A stretch of DNA of 55,787 nucleotides from Paenibacillus dendritiformis (GTDB lineage Bacteria; Bacillota; Bacilli; Paenibacillales; Paenibacillaceae), in NCBI RefSeq assembly GCF_015845845.1, contig NZ_LDIG01000123.1, forward strand, positions 1 through 55,787, given 5' to 3'. Made by a program: the position numbers and the translations under genes. Positions 37,380 through 45,803 of this stretch are shown in pieces. Each line of letters begins with the position of its first letter. Positions within the stretch are counted from its first letter, which is position 1. A model generated the notes under the pieces. The model did not search any database. It was given only the letters and a program-made list of their open reading frames with translations, and was not told the DNA's origin.

Positions 37380-37512
37380 CGGCAAGAAAACGAATGACAG
37401 CGAATTGTTACAATAACGAAAGCTTCGCGTAAGGAAGAAGAATGGCTCGATTCCCCAATTCGGCTTACAGTAAAAGTAACAAAACGATTGCGAAGGAGCG
37501 TGCAAGTTACAC

Positions 37513-38277
37513 ATGCTGGAAGTACGGAACGTATCCAAAGTATATGAAGGCAAGCAGTCTTATCAGGCGCTGTCCAACTTGAATCTGAAGGTGAACACGG
37601 GGGAATTCGTCGGCGTGATGGGGCCGTCCGGCAGCGGCAAGACGACGCTGATGAATGTCGTCTCCACGATAGACAAGCCGACCTCCGGCGAAGTCTATGT
37701 CGGCAATGAGCAGATGAACAAGCTGAGCAAGCGGAAGCTGGCGCTGTTCCGCCGGCGCGAGCTCGGCTTCGTGTTCCAGGATTTCAACCTGCTGCAGACG
37801 CTGACGGTCAAGGAGAACATTATTTTCCCGCTTGCCCTGGACGGCATCGGCATCAAGGAGCAGGATGCGCGGGTGAACGCGATTGCCGAGAAGCTGGGGA
37901 TTACGAGCATCCTCAACAAGCGGACGTACGAGATCTCCGGCGGCCAATGCCAGCGCACGGCGATCGCGCGGGCGGTCATCCACCAGCCGAAGCTGATTCT
38001 GGCCGACGAGCCGACAGGGAACCTCGACTCCAAATCCGCCCAGGACGTGCTGCAGACGCTGGAAAGATTGAACAAGGAAGAGGGCGTGACGATGATGATG
38101 GTTACGCATGACGCGCAGGCGGCAAGCTACTGCGATCGGGTCATCTTCATCAAGGACGGCACGCTGTATCAGGAACTGCACAAGACGGGAAGCCGCCAGA
38201 TCTTTTTCCAGGGCATCATGGATATCTTGTCATCAATAGGAGGCAAGCGGGATGAATATTCGCCAGTTCGCGCTTAA
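37513..38277 (+). CDS. ABC transporter ATPase, BceA-like (peptide-antibiotic detoxification)
   Basis: A 254-residue ATPase with Walker A GPSGSGKTT (about residue 37), Q-loop FVFQDFNLLQ, signature ISGGQCQRTAIARAV (about 140), Walker B LILADEPTGNLD (about 159) and MVTHD. The order and the next gene place it in the BceAB group, which protects Gram-positive cells against bacitracin and related peptides. The gene overlaps the permease by 26 bases. The BceRS pair that usually lies alongside is not present in the window. The nearest AAGGAG is 14-15 bases before ATG 37513, longer than usual. Confidence 0.85.
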   Translation: MLEVRNVSKVYEGKQSYQALSNLNLKVNTGEFVGVMGPSGSGKTTLMNVVSTIDKPTSGEVYVGNEQMNKLSKRKLALFRRRELGFVFQDFNLLQTLTVKENIIFPLALDGIGIKEQDARVNAIAEKLGITSILNKRTYEISGGQCQRTAIARAVIHQPKLILADEPTGNLDSKSAQDVLQTLERLNKEEGVTMMMVTHDAQAASYCDRVIFIKDGTLYQELHKTGSRQIFFQGIMDILSSIGGKRDEYSPVRA

Positions 38278-40138
38278 AAACGTATTTCGCAACAAACGGC
38301 TGTACGCGGGCTATTTCTTCAGCTGCGCGTTCTCCGTCATGATCTTTTTCGTCTATTCGATGCTGGCGCTTCATCCGGCGCTCGATTTCAGCGGCAACGG
38401 CACTTACGGCGCGGGCGCGCAAGCGGGCATGGATGTCGCCCAATATATCATCTATCTGTTTACGTTTTTCTTCATTTTATATTCGATGAGTTCGTTCCTC
38501 AAATCCCGCAAAAAAGAATTCGGTATCTGCATCATGCACGGCATGTCCGATATGCAGCTGAGACGGCTCGTCTTTACGGAAAATATTGTAATCGGCCTGG
38601 GCGCAACCCTGTCCGGCATCGGAGCGGGTCTCGCCCTGTCGAAATGGCTGCTCTTGATGAGCTCCTCGGTTCTTAACCTGGAGCAGCCGCTCCCGTTCTA
38701 CTTCCCGCTGAAGGCGATCGCGCTGTCAGGCGGAGCATTCGTGCTGCTGTTCCTGATCATCTCGCTGTTCACCGCGACGATTCTGCGCAGCAGCTCGCTT
38801 ATCGACCTGCTGAAGGGAACGATGAAGCCGAAGCCGGAGCCGAAGGCGTCCCGCTGGCTTGCGTTCCTCGCGGTCTTCCTGCTGGCGTTAGGTTACGGCG
38901 TTGCCATGTGGGTCAAAGGCGTACTCGTCATTTTCGCGCTGCTGCCTGTCGCCACGGTCGTCAGTATCGGGACGTACTTCCTGTTCACGCAGCTTAGCGT
39001 GTACATTATTAACCGATTGAAGACCAAGAAATTGTACCGCCGCGGCACCAATCTGATTACCTTGTCGGATCTGGCTTACCGAATGAAGGACAATGCCCGC
39101 ATGTTCTTCCTCGTCGCCATTATCTCGACGGTCGCGTTCACGGCGATCGGCACGCTCGTCGGACTGAAGGCGGTATTCACCAATATTGCGACATCCGGAT
39201 CTCCTGTCATGAGGTACGAATCGCATTCGGGCAATAAGCTGGAGGCGAAGCATGCCGAGCTGATCGAGCAGTCGTTGAGCAAGGCGGGAATCAGCTACGA
39301 GGCTGTCGTCTTCCCGGTGAAGTTCGCCGAGGATACGAAAACGGAGAAGTCCTATCAGGTGATTCGCGTGTCCGACTACAATCAGTTGATGAAGACAAAT
39401 CTGGCCCTGCGCGACGAGGAAGCGCATCTGCTCTATCAGGTCAATCCGATGAACATCGAGCAGGAGAAAAGCGAGGAAACGTCGGTTGCATTCGCTGCGG
39501 ACAAGACGTTCGCGGTGACAGCCAATAAAGCGATGCCGGAAGCGATCACCCAGAATGTGGGCGGACGCAAAGTCATCGTCTTGTCCGACGCGGCGTTCCA
39601 GGGCTTGCCTGCATCCGAGAGAGACGACATGATCTATACGTATTTGATCGAGGACTGGGAGTCGACGCTGGCCGTGGCGAAGCAGTTGAACAAGCAATTG
39701 GGCGACCCGGACGGCAATTTTTTATTCGGTTCCAGAGCGCTGATGCTGAACGATGTGAATCAGGGCTTCGGTCAAATTTATTTGTCCGGACTGTTCATCG
39801 GCGCGGTATTTTTCGTCGCCGCCGGCAGCTTCCTGTACCTGCGCTTGTATTCCGATCTGGATCAGGATACGGTGCAGTACCGGGCCATCAGCAAGCTGGG
39901 GCTGACGGAAGGGGAACTGTCGAAGATTGTGTCCACCCAGATCGGGCTGTTGTTCTTCGTTCCGATTGTCGTCGCTATCGTACACGGCGCGGTCGCGCTG
40001 AACTCGCTGCAGAACACGTTCAGCATGAGTCTGGTGAAGGAATCCGCGATTGTCCTTGGCTCGTTCCTGGCGATTCAGGTGATCTACTTCATCTTTATCC
40101 GCGCGAATTACGTGCGCAAGCTCAAAAAAGTGATCTAA
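38252..40138 (+). CDS. ABC transporter permease, BceB-like
   Basis: A 628-residue permease with the BceB layout: one N-terminal segment, then a group of segments with the FtsX-like core (about 60-330), a large extracellular domain of roughly 200 residues (about 310-505) that in relatives recognises the peptide antibiotic, and three terminal segments. SFLKSRKKEFGICIMHGMS near residue 85 is the usual cytoplasmic coupling motif. Translation is coupled to the ATPase. A strong terminator follows at 40149, so the pair forms a two-gene operon. It sits 7 kb from the NRPS operon and might serve as general or self resistance. Confidence 0.85.
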   Translation: MNIRQFALKNVFRNKRLYAGYFFSCAFSVMIFFVYSMLALHPALDFSGNGTYGAGAQAGMDVAQYIIYLFTFFFILYSMSSFLKSRKKEFGICIMHGMSDMQLRRLVFTENIVIGLGATLSGIGAGLALSKWLLLMSSSVLNLEQPLPFYFPLKAIALSGGAFVLLFLIISLFTATILRSSSLIDLLKGTMKPKPEPKASRWLAFLAVFLLALGYGVAMWVKGVLVIFALLPVATVVSIGTYFLFTQLSVYIINRLKTKKLYRRGTNLITLSDLAYRMKDNARMFFLVAIISTVAFTAIGTLVGLKAVFTNIATSGSPVMRYESHSGNKLEAKHAELIEQSLSKAGISYEAVVFPVKFAEDTKTEKSYQVIRVSDYNQLMKTNLALRDEEAHLLYQVNPMNIEQEKSEETSVAFAADKTFAVTANKAMPEAITQNVGGRKVIVLSDAAFQGLPASERDDMIYTYLIEDWESTLAVAKQLNKQLGDPDGNFLFGSRALMLNDVNQGFGQIYLSGLFIGAVFFVAAGSFLYLRLYSDLDQDTVQYRAISKLGLTEGELSKIVSTQIGLLFFVPIVVAIVHGAVALNSLQNTFSMSLVKESAIVLGSFLAIQVIYFIFIRANYVRKLKKVI

Positions 40139-40148
40139 CCCGATCCGC

Positions 40149-40200
40149 AAGGGGCTGTCTCCGAAGTTATTTTATTGCTGCAGGGGGACAGCCCCTTTCA
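40149..40200 (+). terminator. Intrinsic terminator after the BceAB-like operon
   Basis: Eleven-bp perfect arms (AAGGGGCTGTC/GACAGCCCCTT) at 40149 and 40187, followed by TC. The stem is strong though the loop is long. Confidence 0.7.
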
Positions 40201-40228
40201 TTCTCCAAGCTTGACTCGCCGGAGAACT

Positions 40229-40796
40229 GAAAAAATGCAGTATTTCCTTACGGCGTTTAATTCGTTACAGAAAATCCTGCACAACGGCATCAATTTTCTC
40301 CTTTACAACGGAGGTAAAGCAAAAATCGGCGAAAATAATGCGCTTTTCAGGCTGTTGAGAAAGTCCAGGGGAATTTTCGGCACTTCATTTTTTATGTGGC
40401 GGATCTCGTCTCTCCGTAGAAAAAAATCGATTTAAAACGCTCTGAGAGCCAAGTTTTGAGCAGGAAAATGGACATCTCCATTCCTTCGAAAAAAACAGGG
40501 GGTTTCCAACCGCCTGAAACCTGCACCATCTCCCTTGACACGTCTATCCGGTAGGCGAACTCCGCAAAACTGCATGATTTCTCCACATACGCCGATTCGG
40601 TAAGCGAAATCCTGCGTAAATACAGCAATTCGATATGGATCACTTTACCAGAAAGGGAATCCTGCAAAATTACAGGATTTTCACCAGTTTCGCCTTGGCT
40701 TGAAGCAAAAGGACCTAAAATGATGTAGATTTGCAGCAATTCCTCGGGATGTGGACTCATTGAGCCAAAATTCCTGTAAAATAGCAGCATTTTCCT
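40229..40796. repeat. Dispersed short repeats of the type TCCTGCAAAATTACAGGATTTT
   Basis: Variants of one motif (ATCCTGCAAAAnTACAGGATTTT, split here as core ATCCTGCAAAA and CAGGATTTTC) recur about seven times: near 40229, 40270, 40560, 40606, 40658, 40730 and 40766, often 45-55 bases apart. The best copies contain an internal inversion (AATCCTG ... CAGGATT). The stretch is non-coding in my reading; the 136-codon minus-strand frame across it is built from the repeats. It separates the BceAB operon from the phosphoesterase. Confidence 0.55.
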
Positions 40797-40814
40797 CCAC
40801 ACGTCCTAGCCCCA

Positions 40815-40871
40815 GGAGGCAACGATGCTTCCTTAAGGCGATAAAGCTTCCTGGAGGCAACGATGCTTCCT
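40815..40871. repeat. Tandem repeat, 38-bp period
   Basis: The 19-mer GGAGGCAACGATGCTTCCT occurs exactly at 40815-40833 and 40853-40871, with a partial third unit (CCAGGAGCCGA) near 40887. Each unit also holds AAGGCGAT. Function unknown. Confidence 0.7.
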
Positions 40872-41186
40872 GAAGGCGATGATGCCCCAGGAGCCGACGC
40901 GTTCTCTTGGATCCCGTAAAATCAGGCCATTGAGTAGTCTATGGGACTTTTCGCCTCGTTTCCCTGTGTCCATAATCCGCCTTTTTCCCGTCTTTATATT
41001 CTCTGTCGTCCTTCTTGCCCCTCACCGTTGCGCGCTGCCTTTGGGGCAGCCTCCTTGTTGCTGCCGGACGGCAAACGGAGTTCCGAATTTTCTATGCGTT
41101 AGGCAGCAAAAATCCATATTCAACGGGACAAGAAAGGAGTAGACTGAAGCTGAACCAGCGTTGAACAAAAAGGAGCTGAACGTCTG

Positions 41187-42422
41187 ATGGTAGCTGTTCA
41201 ATCTACCCCCCGTCTCGTCTTCCCGGTCATCAGCGATGTGCATATCGCGCCGACGGGCGACGAGTCGATCCATAAGTACGAGCAAGCGCTGCGGTACTTG
41301 AATGCGCGCGCGCCGCGGCAGGACGCCTTCGTCATCGTGGGCGACCTGACGAACAATGGCACCATTGAGGAATATGAGCGCCATATGGCTGCGCTTCGCA
41401 AGCATAAGCAGGACGGAGCGGAGCTGCTTATTGCGATCGGGAACCATGATTATTGGAACGATCTGCCGGCGAAGGAGGCACAAGCGCGCTTTCTGGAAAT
41501 GACGGGTATGGAGGCAATGTATTATCATCGCGTCATCTATGGATATCATTTTATTGTGCTGGCGACAGAGGATAAGCCGACCCATGGCTACTTCTCCCTG
41601 GAACAGATCGAATGGCTCAAGCGGCAGCTGGAGGAAGCGGCCGCCGATGCGCCGGAGCAGCCAATCTTTGTCTTCCTTCATCAGCATTTGAAGGATACGG
41701 TGTACGGCAGCGAAGAATGGGGCATCCAGGAAAATATCGGCGAGCTGATGGCCGCGCTGGCTCCTTACCCCCAGGTCATTACGTTCTCCGGGCATTCTCA
41801 TTACCCGTTGAACGATCCGCGCAGCATCCATCAGAAGCGCTTCACGTCCGTTGGCACCGCTTCGCTTAGCTATATGGAAGTAGAGCGCGGCAAGCTTCAA
41901 GGCAATTTGCCGCCGGGGCATGAGAAGTTCAGCCAAGGCTGTCTGGTTGAAGTGTACGAGGACAAGGTGGCGATTACCCGGATCGACTTTGCGCATCAAC
42001 GGGAGATCGGGGATGCATGGGTGGTGCCGGTACCGGTAACTCCCGAGGCGTTCGTCTATACGGATGAGCGCGATCGGGAAGCGCCCCGTTTCCCGGCGAA
42101 TGCGGAAATTGATGTCAAGGAGGAGCTGGCGGCTTCGGATTCGATCGCGATCGTGTTCGACCAGGCGCAAGATAATGAACTGGTTCATTCCTACCGGATT
42201 ACGCTCTCGGATGCAGAGACCGGAACAGAGCTAACGCAGTGCTTCGCTTATTCGGAATTTTATCTTCATCCGATGCCGGAGAAGCTTGAACTGACATTGA
42301 CGGAACTGGAGCCGGATCGCGGCTATTCCATAGAAGTTCACGCGATCGATGCCTTCGGCAATGTGAGTGAACAGGCCTTGTCCGCTCGCGGCAGAACGAA
42401 ATCGGGATCAGCCTTTGCATGA
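41187..42422 (+). CDS. Calcineurin-like metallophosphoesterase with C-terminal Fn3-like domain
   Basis: A 411-residue protein with the full metallophosphatase set in order: FPVISDVHI (about 15), VGDLTNNG (about 52), AIGNHDYW (about 85), FLHQH (about 166) and FSGHSH (about 200), which together bind two metal ions. After about residue 300 the sequence is beta-rich, ending in a fibronectin-III-like module (LELTLTELEPDRGYSIEVHAI, split around residue 390). There is no signal peptide or membrane segment, so the protein is probably cytoplasmic despite the Fn3-like tail. AAAAAGGAG lies 11 bases before ATG. The substrate is unknown. Confidence 0.83.
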   Translation: MVAVQSTPRLVFPVISDVHIAPTGDESIHKYEQALRYLNARAPRQDAFVIVGDLTNNGTIEEYERHMAALRKHKQDGAELLIAIGNHDYWNDLPAKEAQARFLEMTGMEAMYYHRVIYGYHFIVLATEDKPTHGYFSLEQIEWLKRQLEEAAADAPEQPIFVFLHQHLKDTVYGSEEWGIQENIGELMAALAPYPQVITFSGHSHYPLNDPRSIHQKRFTSVGTASLSYMEVERGKLQGNLPPGHEKFSQGCLVEVYEDKVAITRIDFAHQREIGDAWVVPVPVTPEAFVYTDERDREAPRFPANAEIDVKEELAASDSIAIVFDQAQDNELVHSYRITLSDAETGTELTQCFAYSEFYLHPMPEKLELTLTELEPDRGYSIEVHAIDAFGNVSEQALSARGRTKSGSAFA

Positions 42423-42447
42423 GATAGGACAAAAAACTTTATTCACG

Positions 42448-42491
42448 GGATGTCCCTGCGGTTATCGAATGATGACAGGGCATCCTTTTTT
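42448..42491 (+). terminator. Intrinsic terminator after the metallophosphoesterase
   Basis: Arms GGATGTCCCTG (42448) and CAGGGCATCC (42476), imperfect by one base, then TTTTTT. The peptide cassette's left repeat follows 19 bases later. Confidence 0.75.
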
Positions 42492-42509
42492 GTGTTCAAC
42501 GAACATGGA

Positions 42510-42543
42510 AAAGTATCAAACATCGTTGTTTACTCATATATTC
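42510..42543 (+). repeat. Left copy of 34-bp direct repeat flanking the peptide cassette
   Basis: AAAGTATCAAACATCGTTGT and the following TTACTCATATATTC match 45804-45837 at 30 of 34 positions. The right copy lies in the upstream region of the sugar ABC operon. Confidence 0.65.
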
Positions 42544-42656
42544 ACCTATTTGCATTCCGACTATGAATTATTATTTGAAAATTGCATTCTCAAAGATTGC
42601 TATAAAGAAGAAAAGAATATTGCAGAAAGGGAGAGATTATCAATCTTGAATCGATC

Positions 42657-43145
42657 TTGACCGCTATCCTTTGCACCGTTCTTGTCTGCTCTTCCATAGC
42701 CAAAATAGCCGGCTACCGCGACTTTACCCGCACGATTCATCAACTGAGTTATCCCTCTTTTCTTGCATGGGGAGTCATTGCCGCGGAACTGGCGATCGCG
42801 CTTCTGCTGCTCTTCGACACCACCCGCTTCATTGGCGAAATCGGTTCGCTGCTCCTCTTCTGCGCATTCTACGCCGCGGCCGGCAAAGCAATAAGGAAGA
42901 AAACGAAGGTTGTCTGCAACTGCTTTGGCAAGTCCACTGAAGAGGGATTGGGCCGGGCCGCCATCCTGAAGATTACTCCATTATTTATCGCCTCTGCGCT
43001 ATGCGTCAGCCTGCAATCCCCGACTTCATTGACTGCGAATCAACCTCTCGACTGGATCAGCACCGCCGGAATGACAATAGCGATAATCAATCTGTACGCG
43101 TTGTGGAAAAACCGTCACTTTCTTGCCCAGGTGAAAGGGAAATGA
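42657..43145 (+). CDS. MauE-like membrane protein of disulfide metabolism
   Basis: A 162-residue integral membrane protein with four hydrophobic segments, a MauE/DoxX-type fold: SSIAKIAGYRDFT, then KVVCNCFGKS with a CxC pair facing a membrane side. MauE acts with the thioredoxin-like MauD to form the many disulfides of the methylamine dehydrogenase small subunit; there is no such enzyme here, but a six-cysteine peptide gene follows. The start is unclear. TTG 42657 has no ribosome site close by. AAAGGGAG at 42626 would suit ATT 42636 or ATC 42639 in the same frame, or a four-codon frame from TTG 42646 whose TGA overlaps TTG 42657. The stop overlaps the next ATG. Confidence 0.72.
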   Translation: MTAILCTVLVCSSIAKIAGYRDFTRTIHQLSYPSFLAWGVIAAELAIALLLLFDTTRFIGEIGSLLLFCAFYAAAGKAIRKKTKVVCNCFGKSTEEGLGRAAILKITPLFIASALCVSLQSPTSLTANQPLDWISTAGMTIAIINLYALWKNRHFLAQVKGK

Positions 43146-43705
43146 TGAACATGTTTGACGTATCTTATTTGCTGCTCTGGGGTGTCGTCGCTCTGCAGAC
43201 CTATTATATCGTTCAAATCGGCAGGCGGAAACAGGTTCGGCAGGCGAATCCGCAGCAAGACCCAACCTTGGTTCATGAGCATCATGGAGTGCCTGCAGGC
43301 GCCTCCTTTCCTCAACTCCTGTTTGACACGATCAATCATGGGTTTATCGATATCGCGCAAATGAAGAAAACTGGCTTTCTTATCGCGTTTATCTCCGTGG
43401 GCTGCGATCAGTGCAAGCTCGTCTATCCTATCCTGAAGCGCTTCCAAGAAGCCGGACACGATATTCAGATTATTATGCTGATGCAAGGCAGTCCGGACGA
43501 GATTCAACATGTAATCCATCAATGGCAGATGACGATGCCAGTCGTCCCCATCCAGCTTGAAGATATGGCCAGACTTCAGACCGGCTACTATCCGTTCATC
43601 TACTATTTATCATCTTCAGCGGTGGTTCAGACGAAGAGCATTATTAATTTCGAGGAGCAGTTGAATCTTTTGGTCAAGCAAGGACAGCTAAAGGTTGCGG
43701 TGTGA
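43142..43705 (+). CDS. MauD/TlpA-like membrane-anchored thioredoxin-fold protein
   Basis: A 187-residue protein with an N-terminal membrane anchor (VSYLLLWGVVALQTYYIV) and a thioredoxin-like domain outside. The active site is SVGCDQCK (CxxC) near residue 85, followed by the expected IIMLMQGSPDEI strand region and the cis-Pro area YYPFIYYL. It starts inside the MauE-like stop (ATGA); ATG 43151 has the best-spaced ribosome site (AAAGGGA ten bases upstream), so the mature start may be three codons later. Pairing with a MauE-like partner and a cysteine-rich peptide gene suggests that it introduces or shuffles disulfides in that peptide. Confidence 0.78.
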   Translation: MMNMFDVSYLLLWGVVALQTYYIVQIGRRKQVRQANPQQDPTLVHEHHGVPAGASFPQLLFDTINHGFIDIAQMKKTGFLIAFISVGCDQCKLVYPILKRFQEAGHDIQIIMLMQGSPDEIQHVIHQWQMTMPVVPIQLEDMARLQTGYYPFIYYLSSSAVVQTKSIINFEEQLNLLVKQGQLKVAV

Positions 43706-43746
43706 ACAGCGAAAATATGAATCAGCGAAATATGAATTGGGGTAGC

Positions 43747-43760
43747 AAAGGCATGCCTTT
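43747..43760. promoter_or_regulatory. Perfect 14-bp palindrome before the six-cysteine peptide gene
   Basis: AAAGGCATGCCTTT lies 36 bases before the peptide start, between the MauD-like gene and the strong ribosome site. It could be an operator or an mRNA hairpin that separates expression of the peptide from the upstream genes. No T tract follows. Confidence 0.4.
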
Positions 43761-43796
43761 GACTATAAATAGAAAACGCGAAAGGAGGCATTACGC

Positions 43797-43931
43797 ATGA
43801 GCTCAGGCTGCTTCACGACCGGCGGTTGCACTTCCTCGAAATGCGCTCACTATCCGCAAGAGAAGTTCGTGTATGAAAGCGTATATGTGTGCGCCGGATC
43901 TTCCACGACGACTTACTATTGCACTTGTTAA
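43797..43931 (+). CDS. Six-cysteine small peptide, candidate disulfide-rich secreted peptide
   Basis: An unrecognised 44-residue peptide with cysteines at 5, 11, 16, 32, 42 and 44, many Ser/Thr and several Tyr. It opens MSSGCFTTGGCTSSKC, has one charged stretch in the middle (QEKF), and ends TYYCTC. It has a near-perfect ribosome site, AAAGGAGG, eight bases before the ATG, the strongest in the cassette, consistent with a highly made product. It has no classical signal peptide and no long leader; a Gly-Gly at 9-10 exists but would leave only a ten-residue leader. Neighbours encode a MauE/MauD-type disulfide pair and an ABC exporter. Function (bacteriocin, signal or structural peptide) is inferred from context only. 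Confidence 0.72.
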   Translation: MSSGCFTTGGCTSSKCAHYPQEKFVYESVYVCAGSSTTTYYCTC

Positions 43932-44029
43932 TGCCGCATGCGGGCAGGGAAGAGAGCACGACTCTTCTCTGCCTCAACCTCATGGCCCGGCGGCAAACGG
44001 GCTTATTTTATGGTGTAGGGTGAAAATCA

Positions 44030-45771
44030 ATGGATAACCCATCGGATAACCAGGCGAAGATCAGCGTCAAGCAAAAAGGGCTTATCGTTAAAAATGTGCT
44101 GTTCCGGTTTATGCCGTTATTGATCAAGGTCATTCCTGGAATGACCTTGTTGTTAATGGGCAGCAGACCCGTTCGTTATCATTTGTTTTCTTATTGCTAG
44201 GCCTGCAAGGTTTATTGTTGCTGCTCGACAAGCTCGTGCAATTTGTCGAACAGCTCATCGGATATCGTTCTCAGCAGCATCTGAAATATCATTTCGAAAT
44301 GCTGCTGCTGCAAAAATCAGCTAAATTGCCGCTGCGGTATTTCGATCGTCCCGATTATTTTGATCAACTGGAACGAGCGGCTCTCGGAATGGATATTAAA
44401 GGCTTCCATATTTTCGTCTTGCTCATGAACATGGTGCGCAATTGCATTTCCATTATCGGAATGGTGTATATTTTGATTTCCTTCCACTGGGTTTTGGCGC
44501 TTGCGGTATTGATTATGATCGTGCTGAATCTGTGGGTGAACGCCTCCTTCGGCCAGCGGAAATACATGCAGATGATACTGCATACCCCGGCGCAGCGGAA
44601 AACACATTATTTGCTTCAGCTTTTGCACAGCAGAAATGCGGCCAAAGAAATGAGAGTGTATCAAAATGCTCCTTACTTAATTGCGAAATGGCAGAGGCTA
44701 TTCTGGAAAACGACAGATGAACGCTATCAATTGGAAAAGAAAGCAGGCTGGAGATCCTTGCTCGTGGATGCTTCGCACTCGCTTTTGAACATAAGTACAT
44801 TCGGTTTACTGGCATGGCTTGGTTATCAAGGCTCCCTCACGGTAGGGCATTATGTTTCGTTAACTCAGGCACTGGTGCAAATCGAGGGTATTATCTCCGG
44901 ATTGGGCCGAAATATTGCCGGAATCTATGAGGAGTCCTTATTCGTCAATGAAGTGTTGACCTATCTGGAATTGGAGACAGAGGAGTCAGGGGAGATCAAA
45001 TTCCCGGAGCCTTTGCGCGATGGCATTGAGGTTTCGGATCTTGCCTTTGCGTACACCAACCAATCGCCGCCGGTGTTAAAGGGCGTAAGTTTGCGCATCC
45101 GGCCCGGAGAAAAAATCGCCATTGTCGGAGAAAACGGGGCGGGGAAAAGCACGCTTGTAAAATGTCTGCTTGGGTTGTATATTCCGGACAGAGGAACCGT
45201 TCGATTCGATGGCATCGACCTGCGGGACATGGATAAGGACGGCATGAGGGCCAATATTTCCGCCGTATTTCAAGATTTCATGAGCTACCAGCTTACGGCA
45301 CGGGAAAATATTGCCATGGGACAGGTAAGCAAAATAAACGATGACGGCGCGATCCGGGAAGCGGCGGACAAGGCGGGAGCGGGAGAATTGATCCGGCGGC
45401 TGCCGCAAGACATGGACACGGAGCTGGGACCTCTGTTCGACCATGGTTATGAACTGTCGGGAGGACAGTGGCAAAAAATTGCCTTGAGCCGAGCCTTTTT
45501 GAAGGATGCGCAAGTTGTCATTTTGGATGAGCCGACTGCTGCTCTTGATCCGAAAGCAGAAGCCGAGGTGTACGATAACTTCACGAGATTGTACGAGGGG
45601 AAGACGACCATCATGATTTCTCATCGTCTGAGCAGCTGCCGCCATGCCGATCGGATTATTGTGCTGAGAGACGGCAGAATTATTGAGGAAGGAAGCCATG
45701 AGGAGTTAATCCGCAGGGAAGGCGAGTACGCGCAAATGTTTATTTCCCAAGCGCAAAGATATACCGCTTGA
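44030..45771 (+). pseudogene. ABC exporter (permease-ATPase fusion), frameshifted near its start
   Basis: The gene opens at ATG 44030 (TAGGGTG upstream) and reads MDNPSDNQ ... LLIKVIPG, then runs to a stop at 44200. From about 44140 a different frame continues (NDLVVNGQQTRSLSFVFLLLG) and stays open to 45771. Together they make a half-transporter: membrane domain, Walker A GENGAGKST, signature LSGGQWQKIALSRAF, Walker B VVILDEPTAALD and ISHRLSS. About 30 residues of the first membrane helices seem to be missing at the junction, which lies on a perfect palindrome. No C39 peptidase domain is present. It probably exported the six-cysteine peptide. Restart at TTG 44194 would give a shortened protein. 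Confidence 0.75.
44126..44148. repeat. Perfect 23-bp inverted repeat at the exporter frameshift
   Basis: AAGGTCATTCC, one T, GGAATGACCTT. The coding frame changes within it, so a deletion or template-switch event at the hairpin is a likely cause. Confidence 0.75.
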
Positions 45772-45803
45772 TAGGGAACAAGGGTTGATAACAAGAACAT
45801 CTT

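Noticed and set aside
40392-40802. A 136-codon minus-strand frame in the repeat field
   Set aside because: Its sequence is made from variants of the dispersed repeat, lacks a good ribosome site and matches no family I know.
40815-40900. Possible CRISPR array
   Set aside because: Only two exact units at 38-base period, no unique spacers of normal size, and no cas genes.
43797-43931. SCIFF-type thioether peptide
   Set aside because: Although it has six Cys in 44 residues, the sequence pattern differs and no radical-SAM maturase lies nearby.
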